DNA of 64,000 nt from assembly GCF_000003815.2 (NCBI RefSeq), contig NC_049987.1, positions 2,380,569 through 2,444,568 on the forward strand, given 5' to 3'. Of the stretch, positions 11,301 to 22,000 are shown in pieces (the first letter of the stretch is position 1; the number at the start of each line of letters is the position of its first letter). The notes beneath the pieces are model-generated. The model was given only the letters and a program-made list of their open reading frames with translations. It was not told the origin of the DNA and made no database searches. A program made the position numbers and the translations under genes. The stretch is from Branchiostoma floridae. Its lineage: Eukaryota; Chordata; Leptocardii; Amphioxiformes; Branchiostomatidae.

Positions 11301-14085
11301 ATTTGTTCAACTTCTGGCGCATTTCGCATCAAAACATGGGTTTCTCAGGTATGACATAAATAAGATACTTATGTCATCCCACAGGTCGGGCTGGAACCTC
11401 GGATGATACGGAATACGTGTTGTATTCTATATGTATGATCGACTGCACTAGGGTTAGAACTCACGTTACGATAGCCAGACAACGCCATCTGGAAACGTTG
11501 AACGTGAAGAGATGTGCCATCATGGCGAAGTCCACGTCCTTGAAGCAGCCATCTTTGATGAGGAAAATCTTCCCACTGCCCCACTCCTCCGCTGGGGTAC
11601 CCATCACTGTCAACTGAAATATAACAGTATATAGTAGAGTGGGCTTATCCCTCAGCTAACCGACATCTATCGCACCGCAGCCATTCCTCGGTGACACATC
11701 TGGATCCGCATTGTTCAAATTTCTGAACCTTTATTCAGCCTGTCGGCTAAACCTGTTTCGTTGTGTACAACTTCTTCAGTAGCTAGAAGCTTAATAGAAG
11801 AAGTTTATTTGCAAGTTCTTGCCCGAGGGCTAATTGCAACATGAAACATACAGAGAATATAATAAACATGTATAAAATGAAATACTTTGGTATAGATAAC
11901 AATGGTGACAAGTGTAAACGAGTGACTATTCTATCAATGGTATGGACTGCTGAGAGCTACAATCTACGTATTTAGGGTTTGACTTCTTTTCTGGAAGCAG
12001 TGGAAGACGAAGTGTCCCACTTTTTCTATGATGCGTGGGTTATGTGACGTTAACAGCGTTATAGTTTTGTTTTCGTCGGTAAGCGTTTGGAAATTTTTGT
12101 GGAATTTGCATGCCTCTTCAAATAACTCCTTTCTTTCCTGATCGTTAGAGAGGCAGTTAGAAATAAAATGTATTTCGTCTTCCACCGGTTTTGCCATACA
12201 ATGGTTACAGGTTCTTTCGCCCACAGGTAGCTTTTTGTACCGCCCTCTCTCAATTTCAAGGGGGTGGGCGCTAATTCTAAGTTTGCACATTGCCGATCTG
12301 ACCTCGAATTTATCTAGTAACGTTAAATAAGTTTCCATTGAGTATCCCTTCTTTAGTTTCTTGAAAAATCTTAACTTACCATTATCTGTGGACAGTCTAT
12401 GAGAAAATGTCTGGATATATATATCTTCTAACCTTTTTCTTAACGATGTACATATATGCTTATTGTCTAGCTGTGAATTCATAGAGTTCCATAGGTAAGA
12501 GTAACCAGTATTGTCTAGAATTTCCTTTACGTGTTGTAACCAGTATTTCTTACGGCTGTTATTCGGTATAGATTGCTGACAGAGTAAAGCGTCTACTTGT
12601 AAGGGATGTGTTGAGAAGTCCAACTGTTTGAGGCGCAGCCAATACTTAACTGTACGTATGGATATATCTATGTCTATTGGGTACATTCCAAGCTCTGCTC
12701 TACTAGCTATGTTACTTGAATTTCTATGTACACCGAGAACATTTTTACAAAAACGGTTCTGTGTAATTTCTGCTGGGCAACTGTCATCTGAATAAGCTTT
12801 ACCCCAAATCTCACAACCATATAATATAATAGGTTTGATACATGTACTAAATAGTTTGAGCAGAGCCTTTGGAGACAGAGATGAATGCATCAGGGATTTC
12901 AGACTGAAAATGGCTTTGCGTGCTTTCAAGGACAGTTGTTTCTTTGCTAGAGAATAGGTACCTGAGGGGGATAACGTCAGGCCTAAGTAAGAATAGGAGG
13001 TTGCAATATCTATAGTATCTTTACCGAAAGTAAAATTCATGTTTTTGAAGATTCGTCCGAGTTTGTTGAAAATCATAACTTTGGTTTTGATTGTGCCTTA
13101 ATGACACAAGTTCGTGAAGCTCGCACTGATATACCTTTCCAGTGCATAATGCCCTGGTGTCTATCCGACTGAAATATAACAGGATACTGTGGACGCAATG
13201 TCTGGAACAACCTACCGCCAGGCACATGTACGGCCCCAAATGTGACCTGGTTTAATAAGATCTAGAGTCTCTTGAAGTAAATGACATAACCAAAATGAAC
13301 AGCCCGGACTATGAACACTGAGCTTTCGCTCTACTTTAAAGTAATGCTTCATACCATGTATATGTAGTGATATATGTTCAGAGATTTATTAGCACTCAAT
13401 TTAATCTGTATCTCTATATTCTATCTGACCCTAACCCATACTAGTTTTGAATACAACGAATACAGGTGAACTTTTTATGGTTTGCAGTTTTTATTCTTGA
13501 AACAATGACACATTTTCCCCTTGACTTTCCCATAGGATGTATTTATCACACTGGGAATTACTAAGTACCGTTGTACTACCTACCCCCCCCTCCCTCCAAG
13601 AGTTTTCCAAAAGGTTCAAACAAACAAACAAACAAACAAACAAACACATACGACAATCATCATTTGCATTTTGAGTTAAGAGTAGTTGAGACTGACATTC
13701 AAGACAAGAAATAAATGCGAAATGCAATTATTTGATTTGAACAATATAAAATCCCGCCCTTTACCTTAACCGGCTGTTTGAGATCCTGGATCGCCGCCTT
13801 GATCGCGATCCCGGCCGCCACGCCCACTTCTGCGATCAAGTTGTGTCCGCAGCCGTGTCCGATCCCGGGCAGGGCGTCATACTCACAGATCACACACACG
13901 TGCAGACCTCCCTCCTTCCCATACACCGCCCGGAACGCCGTCTCCAACTTGTAGTGTCTGTCCACACGGAACCCTTGTTTCTCCAAGAAGTCTGTCAAGA
14001 CTTTGTGCGCGTGGTGCTCCTGGAAGGCGAGTTCGGGATTCTTCCAGATCTCTTGGCTCAGATCGTAGAGATCCGAGGCGCAGGC
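5372..14085 (-). CDS. PM20D2: PM20D2-like M20 dipeptidase (5' exon not found)
   Basis: A cytosolic M20-family metallopeptidase; the vertebrate enzyme cleaves beta-alanyl-lysine-type dipeptides and repairs side products of carnosine synthesis. Exons in transcript order: 13765-14085, 11465-11613, 10290-10432, 8614-8768, 6384-6624, 5372-5505 (stop at 5372-5374); all phases agree and give 380 codons before the stop. Visible motifs are [25 protein letters not shown] (metal-binding His), GTPAEE (catalytic Glu pair), [23 protein letters not shown] and [11 protein letters not shown], matching vertebrate PM20D2 throughout. The first in-frame acceptor is at 14,086 or 14,094; an in-frame TGA lies just upstream and no ATG is in frame, so an initiator exon is missing. 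A weak candidate ATG (MSEDDLKANT) lies at 15,069. Intron 3 holds the boundary minisatellite, intron 1 a sense-oriented LINE fragment. Confidence 0.92.
5947..6251. mobile_element. hAT-type MITE in PM20D2 intron 5
   Basis: Terminal inverted repeats TAGGGGTGGGTA / TACCCAACCCTA. It is flanked by near-identical 8-bp duplications, ACTCACTC at 5,939-5,946 and ACTCACAC at 6,252-6,259, which fits the 8-bp target duplication of the hAT superfamily. Same family as 5,094 and 15,391. Confidence 0.8.
7063..7764. mobile_element. Non-autonomous DNA transposon with perfect 22-bp TIRs
   Basis: Starts with TTAGAGTCCATTCCAAGTCA and ends with its exact inverse; counting the last two bases the arms are 22 bp. The arms sit on TA, so a TA target duplication as in Tc1/mariner elements is possible. 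The ~700-bp interior is AT-rich, with reiterated words such as AAATATTT and AATGGTA, and encodes nothing recognisable. It lies in PM20D2 intron 4. Confidence 0.75.
8000..8476 (-). mobile_element. Retroelement coding fragments
   Basis: An open frame at 8,225-8,476 contains [14 protein letters not shown] followed by a basic Pro-rich tail. That signature (a helix with CGYP-W) is common just after the reverse transcriptase of Penelope-like or related elements with GIY-YIG domains; this is from memory of the family, not a search. A second short open frame follows on the same strand at about 8,000-8,145 and ends in TAA. Both lie inside PM20D2 intron 4 and look like remnants. No catalytic motif is present. 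Confidence 0.45.
9012..10336 (-). repeat. Exon-donor minisatellite, ~19 x 70-72 bp
   Basis: On the transcript strand each unit consists of 50 nt copied from the 3' end of PM20D2 exon 3 (coding [16 protein letters not shown]) and 20 nt beginning with the splice donor GTAGGT and ending in TTCCAG. The copy at 10,290-10,336 is the real exon end; 18 further copies run down to about 9,012. Units differ by a few bases (CGTGCAC/CATGGAC, CTGCTG/CTGTTG, 70 versus 72 bp). A block of several units beginning at 9,163 recurs from 9,517, which is a higher-order repeat. Read-through of the first donor meets an in-frame TAA at the unit boundary. Confidence 0.95.
10698..11046. mobile_element. MITE with GGGCTCGAAAT ends (copy 1)
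   Basis: Shares with 25,487-25,809, in opposite orientation, a terminus around GGGCTCGAAAT and internal words TGCACCAG/CTGGTGCA and ACCTGCA/TGCAGGT. The other terminus is weaker in this copy. It lies between PM20D2 exons 2 and 3. Confidence 0.6.
11820..13100 (-). mobile_element. 5'-truncated LINE, reverse-transcriptase C-terminal part
   Basis: One long open frame at 11,964-13,076 (370 codons, and open a few codons further with KTKVMIFNK) carries the region after the polymerase palm of a non-LTR retrotransposon: [15 protein letters not shown], then [12 protein letters not shown], and a C-terminal Cys/His knuckle (CNHC...DEIHFISNC). The catalytic palm is absent, so the copy is 5'-truncated near 13,100. 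The AT-rich 3' part with AATAAA-like text runs to about 11,820. It lies in PM20D2 intron 1 in the same sense as the gene. Its frame has no stops, which suggests a fairly young insertion. Related 3' fragments occur at 37,180 and 46,190. Confidence 0.85.
13615..13647. repeat. (AAAC)n microsatellite
   Basis: About eight tandem CAAA units in PM20D2 intron 1, preceded by a short C-rich tract at about 13,583. Confidence 0.95.
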
Positions 14086-14104
14086 CTGGACCGCTGCGAT
14101 GGAT

Positions 14105-15382
14105 TTTCACGGCGGTCGGTTGCTAGGGTATTCTTTCCCGTTGCTATGCGAGTTCGACAGAGTATCGGGTTACAAGAGGCCTACTATTTGCTAACCGTAA
14201 AATATTTCAAAAATAAACAAGATGTTATGACAAGGAAAATGTATTCAAAATAAGATTAAATTCGAAATTTTAGATAGTTTGAATCTTCCCGTTTGAGTTG
14301 AGATGGTTGTTTTGTTTCGATTTTGCTTCCAAAGACGATTATTCTCAGTTTCAAGGAAGGCCTTCAATTTGACCATACTCTTGATAAGATGGGCCGCAAG
14401 TGCCATGGCAAATTCTCGATTTTTATATTTTTCGTCATCTGAGAGGCAAATAAAACTTTCTGTTTTTGGGATTTTTTAATTTTTGATTTTAAGCAAAGTT
14501 ACAGTCAAAAATATGCGTAAAAATGGCATTTTTCGCACTTAATTACCAATAATTCAAAATCGAAGGCATTTTTTTAAAAATCCCAAAAACAGAAATCTCG
14601 GGAAAACCGTTGCGGTCATTTTGAGCCGTCAATAAGTTATGCTGGACTCTTCTTGGTGGAGATCTTAAACGATGTTTACACGCATATCATGCCGCACGGA
14701 GAGCGGGAGGTTGTAATTGATACCGGTGTAAACAACACTTATTATATTCAAGGTCACCAACAAAAACGCCAGTAGCTTCGTTACATATTACAGGTCCCAA
14801 ACAAAGTGAAAGCATAGATGTACTGTCCAGAAAATTGTTTATATTGGTTAAAAACTATATTTTTCGCCTGATTCAAGTTAGTTGGGGGGAAAAATGCCAG
14901 AAAGCACGGTTTTACCTGCAATGACCGCAGATGACCTAAATAGAACACGGGTTCGGTTCGAATTACGTCAGATGGAACATCATGGAAGAAGGTTCGAATT
15001 CGGCTAGACATGGGAGATTTTGAGCCCGTATTTGACCACCGTGTTTGCTTTCAGATCGTCCTCAGACATCTCAGATATGACTGACAGACGGAACCGATCA
15101 GCAAAAAGGTTGTTGTTGTTGTCCTCAGTTCACTTGAACTTTCTACTGTTACCTTTTGGCTGTGCCATTAATAAGGAAAGGGTGCATTGCTTCTCTTCTT
15201 TATATTCGTGAAAAATAGATCCATATAAAGAAAAAGGATTTGATATCAAATATTTAATACTATAATTTTGTTATGACTAATAGTAACTTTAATTCTGCTG
15301 TTAACTATTTTCTATAAATTGTATATGCTTCATTTATATTCGATAAACTTACCTTATTTTATGGTATAGTCCAAGGTGATCG
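14105..15382. other. Divergent-promoter spacer, no gene seen
   Basis: This stretch separates the PM20D2 and PPIL4 5' ends. It contains a roughly palindromic AT-rich segment near 14,450-14,600 (TCTGTTTTTGGGATTTTT versus AAAAATCCCAAAAACAGA) and a weak minus-strand ATG at 15,069 that could start PM20D2. No other exon is supported. Confidence 0.5.
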
Positions 15383-15390
15383 GTCATACA

Positions 15391-15824
15391 TAGGGCTGGG
15401 TATCGGTACAGCGTACCGGTACTTGAACCGGTTTTTCTTATTGGACCGGTCCAGAAAAACCGGACCTGAAAAAATTAGGTGGACCGGATGTTGGACCGGT
15501 TAGAAAATTAACATATTATTTCATCAGGCATTCACACGTTTTGGCGCTTGCAGGTGGAAGAAAATAACAAGAGTGAAGTAGAGTAGAGTTTATAGTCATT
15601 TCTACCAAGTTTTACAGTCAATCGTACAGGTGCAGTTAGCGTTGTAGGATTTTAAGACGCCAGTGTAAGTCTAATACTCCACCAAACAAATTTCTATGCA
15701 GTGAAATGGACCATTGGCATGAGTCATACTGAATCAGGTCCAGGTTCAGGTCCGAACCTGGACCTGATCCTCTGGACCTGAACCGGACCTGGACCTGAAT
15801 TTTCTGTACCGGTACCCAGCCCTA
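15391..15824. mobile_element. hAT-type MITE with perfect 8-bp target duplication
   Basis: Begins TAGGGCTGGGTATCGGTAC and ends GTACCGGTACCCAGCCCTA. It is flanked on both sides by the identical octamer GTCATACA (15,383-15,390 and 15,825-15,832). The TIR sequence and the 8-bp duplication point to the hAT superfamily. The interior is full of ACCGG/CCGGT and CAGGTCC words. It sits about 190 bp upstream of the PPIL4 start codon. Confidence 0.9.
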
Positions 15825-16009
15825 GTCATACAAGTTACAACCTGAATGTTACCTGCATTACGAATATGACCTGCTAGGTGTCGCTGCAGTACTGCAAGTG
15901 AAAGCTCGGATTTGCGCCGCGCGTACACGCGTGTGGGGACGAGTTCAAAATTTACACTGCCAAAAAAGCAGTTTCGTGAACATTTGAAGGCATTCGGTGG
16001 TTATGTAAG

Positions 16010-19000
16010 ATGGCAGTTATCTTGGAGACAACTCTTGGAGACATTACCGTAGATCTGCTCACAGAGGAAAGACCTAGAAGTAAGTAAACTATCATTTTAC
16101 AACAGTTTGTGTGTGTGTTGGATGGGTGGGAGGGGGGCGGAAGTATAACTTTTTGTACTGCCGACGTTTTGGTGTCGTTTTTTGCACGGTTGTATGTTGT
16201 TTTGTAAACATAGTTGGTTACTTGAATTTTCCGAAAGACAGAGACGGTTCTTCTAGTTCTATATGGATAAAAATTTATAATAATACTAGTATCGGGTGTA
16301 TTATTATGCACATGTGGACACCGTGACATCAACTGAGTGGCTTGAATATTTGAGCAAGATTATATCAAGTTCAAGAAGCTCTACCTTACATCTGCTTAAA
16401 GATGAGGCCATTTCTTATGACTACTTTTATTTTCCATTCGAAATATCCATTTTTTTACAATACGTAACCATATATTTTGATATCAATGTTTCTTACTTCC
16501 CTTGAACATTTTGAAATGAACCATTTTGATATATATGGCTATACCTATACTAGGCTATAGTGTGTAAAACTAAAAGGGCAAATGTTTGTGGTTTAAACTA
16601 TGTTTGCAGTTTTCACTGACTGCTCTACTTGTTTCTCTATTGTGTCATTACCGCAAACTTCAAGCTACTGCAAAAAATGAATCTTTTCAATAGTAAAATC
16701 ACCATGAGCAAGTTTTCTTCATACCGCGAAATGAAATCCTCACGAAACATTTCTTTTTTTACAATGACAATGACAATGATCTTTATTGCGTATTCCTGCC
16801 CACCATGGGCTAAATGCATTGGGTTGGATAACTTAAGTACTAATATACTAGTATGTGGCACATGTTACATCTTATATCATCTAAAATCTACATAGTCTAC
16901 ATAGTAGACTACAGTAATATGTTGTATTTGAATCATAACATTTCATATCTTAGCATTAATGTCCGTATTATGTCCATTTCCAGCATGTCTGAACTTCTTA
17001 AAGCTTTGCAAGATGAAATACTACAACTTCTGCCTCTTCCACTCTGTACAGGTGAGATATTTTTCATGTCTCATCAATATAATTTATGATTCATTTATGA
17101 CATCAAACTGTGACTTTTGTTTGTAGTTTTGTGGTCTTGAATTTACTTGTATGATGTTGACATATTCTTACTGACAAAAAAATTACATAGTACTGTATTT
17201 GCATATTTGGGAAACTTCTTTTGTACATTTGTCAAGAATATAGTCAATATGATAAATTTGGAACTTGACCTTCTTAAAATATTTTCAGAGAAACTTCATG
17301 GTTCAGACGGGTGATCCCACTGGCACAGGGAGGGGTGGAGAGTCCATATTCAGGTAATTATGAATTTTTTTCTAATCTAAGTATGCAAGTTCAGACGTGT
17401 GTGATTTTAACAAAATAAAGGCAAATCTTGATAGTGTTAGAGCTTTGGAACACTTTTTTGTATGTCTTGGATTTTTTGTGCGTCTTTCAGTAAAAGTTTC
17501 TGTAAAAGTTGAAAAATGGCTTGCCTCAATAACAACTTAGCCTACTAGTACGTGTAAGTCAACATAGTGTAAGAAATACCATAAATTTGTACGTATGATA
17601 TCTGGTTCAAAATGTGTTCAAGATCAGTAGAGATGATGTGTGTGTTTTATAAAAGTTTATTTGATATATTATTATTAAGGTCTTTAGGCACAACCAGGGG
17701 TACTTACTCCCAACGTTTGGATGTCTATCAGACACCATCATCAGGGTAGACTGACTGGAAACTACTTCTTGCTGCCACTTATAGCCGATGTAGGTGGCGC
17801 TGCAGCAGCATGATGTCCCAAACGTAATGTCACCTACATCAGCTATAAGTACATGTAGCAGCAAAAATTGTTTCCGGTCATTCTACACTGATGATGGTGT
17901 CTGATAGACATCGAAACGTTGGAAGTAAGTACCCCTGGTTGTGCCTAAAGAACCTTACTATATGAATAATTGCCAACCTGATGAAGTTATTTAAAGTTTA
18001 TTTGAGTTTTCACATTTTACCTTTTGGTGACTAATGGACTTCGAGATTTTAAATCCATTAGTGATGTGTTCTAATCTGTAAATTGTGGATGTGTATTTCA
18101 TGTGTGCATACATTAGTGGAAAAATACTAGATACTGATCGTTCATCCTCTTTGCTTCTTACTTCTGAACAGTAAGTTGTACGGAGACCAGGCGCGGTTCT
18201 TCGAGATGGAGACCAATCCGCGACTGAAGCATCGGAAGGTCGGCACGGTCTCCATGGTCAACAATGGCGGCAACATGCACGGGTCTCAGGTACAAGTAAC
18301 CGCGTGCAGCAAATTTGTTTTCAACAGAAAGTTTATCATTTAAACATAGCTTTCTTATCTACACAACCTTATACAAACACTACAGGGGGTACGGATTGTA
18401 CTTAGGCACGATTTAGACACAGTTTTTTCCGATAGCTTAGCAGGGGTCCCTGACAGCTTCCGCGCGCGTGTAGATGCGTTCCGACTTTGGGAGGGCGGCT
18501 CATTAGCGTATAACGCGGGCTCATTAGGCTATATATATAGCTACAAATTCAGTTTGTGATACTAGTGCTATTAGTACTGTACAGTGGTACTACTCTGCAG
18601 TTGTTTTGCCACCAAACGGTCACGTGGGGCTCCTTGCATGATGCGAGATCGAGTGGAGGTGCAGCTAGCCACCTCTGCCACGATAAGGGCAGCGAGGACG
18701 AAAGCGCGGTTGATCATAGTTGGCCAGTGTTGTCGTTCCTGATATTCTCATGTTTAAGAACACGCCAGTGAGATACAGAAAGAACATAATCTGATCTGTC
18801 ATGAGCAGAAATGCTGACCGTCGTTCTGCCGCCATTTTGAAAATCGCGCGATATGTTTATGACTGCAAGCACCATGGGTATCCCGCCCCCTACGTTCTAA
18901 ATCCCTCCCGACATCTCCACATATATCAGTAAAAACTGTGTCTAGATTGGGCCTTAGTACAGGGGTACAGACAGTGTACAGACACAACAGGGGTACTGAG

Positions 19001-22000
19001 ACTACAGTGGTTACCAACACTACATGGCATATAGAGACTGCAGGGGTATGGACACTTAAGGGGTACAGACACTATAGGATACAGACGGCTATTTACAGTT
19101 ATTATGGTCTTGCCTTTTTTGCTGCTTTTATTTTCTAGTTTCTGATCACGACAAGAGAGGATGTGGACTACCTGGATGGACAGCATACCGTGTTTGGCGA
19201 GGTTAGCGAGGGGGATGACGTGCTGGCCAAGATTAACGAAGCTATTTGTGATAACGAACACAGACCGTACCAGGACATCAGGTGATGAGTAACACGCACA
19301 AAGTTAGAACCGTTTGGATGAATGAAGGTTTGAAGTACATGTACCTTTTGCTTATAACATTATGCAGTTGTGTTATACATTGTAATGTAGAATATCTGCA
19401 CTCTTATTCCACCCACATGCCAGGGCCTGGGCACAACTGGAAAAGAGTTGCATCGTCCCTTCAGATGGGTCAAACATGAGGGAGTTTTAGGCATTTGAAT
19501 CCCTGACAGGTCCCGATGTTGTGCCCTTGGGAAAGTGACTTATACCTACATACACCTACTAGTATTTCCCATCCTCCTACGCTCGGTCCCCAACGGCGCT
19601 AGCTAACCGCCTGTGTGGGGACCCTGCTATCTGAAGGGCCACCCCCGGTTATGGACCGTCTTGCTTATAAATATTAATGAGCTTACCCTTATAATTTATA
19701 TGGGAACTAGCCAATCAGCGCCCAGTCAGGTCTTTGCGAGATCCCTTTTGTAAACTGAAAGGCCAAGAAAGGCCTATTCTCTGATTGGCTGACAGCTGGT
19801 TTGTGGCGACGCTCACAGTAACCAGGGGTGGCCCTTCAGATGGCATGGTCCCCACATAGGCGGTTAGCAAGCGCCGTTGGGGACTATGCGTAGGAGGATG
19901 GTATTTCCTAACTCCTAATCTATTCGGACATGCAACGTGTACTGTTTAGTACAAACCTGTTGTGTTCTGCAGTTTACACTTGGGAACAGTATATATGAGG
20001 TACGAACAAGGAAACCTGAACAGCGGGACATTTTTGTGTTCTTTGTAACCTTCCTCCATTTTGTTTCCCAGAATTAACCACACTGTCGTGCTGGACGACC
20101 CGTTTGACGACCCCGCGGGATTGGCCGACCACATCCCGGACCGCTCACCGGAACCTACCAAGGAACAACTGGAGGTGAGGGGGGAGGGGGGTCAGTTTTG
20201 GTTTAGTAACTTCATTGAAGTCAATTTTGGAGGCACCATTTTGCATCAAAGTTAGTACATATGCATGCTCAACAGTAGTAAGTGCTGCGTACCTTAACTC
20301 ATGTTCAGGTTTAGGTCCAGATTCATGATGTCCAGAGATTCAGTTCAACTTGTCAGGACCTGAATGGTAAGTTCAGGCTTTAACCCATGCTGTATGTGTG
20401 CTAGAAATCCTTACTTTTCTGTTACATATAAAATTGCATGTTAGCATAGACTGCCATGCAATTTGAAAATACACATGCAAAAAGCAATGTCTTTTTCCAG
20501 AGCAAATTTCAGAATCTATATAAAACAAATTATATAGAAGGTTTTAGATTGTTTAGAGCAAAAAGGAGAGTCCGTTTTACACGCCAGATTTTGATCCTAT
20601 ATCCTCTCATAAGCAAATATTGTTCTGCTTAGTAAACATCTGTTGACCATTAATTCATGTTTCAATTCATTCAAGACCACATGTTACTTTGTAAAATAGT
20701 TCAGTTACAGGTCCAGGTCTGAATTTGCACCAGACCAATTATAAATGATTCCTATACCTGTACCTGATGTAACATTTTTAGGTACACATCCCCAGGGTTC
20801 TCCCCAGAATCTTTTAGTATAGTGGAGGGGCTGGCAAAAATAACCCAAACCAACGCGCTACGCTTTCGTGAAAATAAGTTCATTTTGCATGACAGAGGGT
20901 GTCAAATACTACAAGTATAATATACTGTTGTTATTCCTTTGTTGTGAAGTGCCAAAACCACTATTGTTTTGATCATTGCCCATTCACAAGTTTTTGCAGA
21001 CAATGCCAACTGGAAAAGTGATGCCACTTGGCACAAAAATCTGTGAATTTTCATTAATTTTAGCAAAACTAACCTGGAAAATAGGGAAGAAACACATTAG
21101 ATTTCAAATGTAGCATAGTGGAGCTGGGCTGGAGTATAGTGGAGGGCCTCCCTTATTCCTTCCTTTGGGGAGGACTCTGCATCCCTCAAGTAATTACAGT
21201 TGTTTTCAAGTCACTCACTCATTCACTATCCAGTTTAGCATACGTTTTTCTTTGTCTTGCAAGGGTTGGACATTGCGGGAAGTCGTTTAGTTTTGATTTC
21301 TGATCTCCATCTGCCTCTGTCAAGGGGGTTGGCTTTTTGCAAGTTCAGTTTTTTTATATCTTCCTTAAATGCTGGCATAAGAAATTCTTGAACACCCCTT
21401 TCCCCTCCTATTGCGAAGGCAATTCCCCATAAACTTGAATCACGGTACCGTGAGTTGATACCTGTGTTCACAGAGTGGGCGGATCGGAGCTGACGAGGCG
21501 ATAGACGACACAGAAGGGCGGAGTCAGGAGGAGGTGGAGGAAATGTTACAGGAGAAGGAGGCCCAGGCTCGCACACAGATCCTGGAGATGGTCAGGACTA
21601 CTTCTTCTCTTTCTTTAAGTTTATCTAAGCACTTATGTCACTAATGACCCTGTAATACATTGTTCACGGCTTGCACACACATCATATTTAAAGGGCTTTA
21701 GTTCAGTTCAGTTCATTCTCGTAAGAGGTGCCACTAAAGGGCTTATGTAACCAATAACACTGAAATTGTTAATGGCTCACAGAAGAAGACAAACATAATA
21801 AAAGTATAATAATGTAAAGACATTTGTACAACATGTGCACTTTTTTAATGTCATTTTACATCAAAGTTTGCAAAATTTCATGCTTAATTTTAATAGATTC
21901 TTTCTGCCAAAAAGTCAAGTTAACTGACATCATAGTTTACGTTATGTGGCGTCCAAAAATAGCACTTAGTCAAGCAACTGGATATGATTGAGTTCAGTGA

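Noticed and set aside
13843-14253. Plus-strand open frame of 136 codons
   Set aside because: Antisense to the conserved PM20D2 exon at 13,765-14,085; GC-rich coding sequence leaves both strands open.
15952-16332. Minus-strand open frame of 126 codons over the PPIL4 start
   Set aside because: Antisense to PPIL4 exon 1 and intron 1, without motif or splice support.
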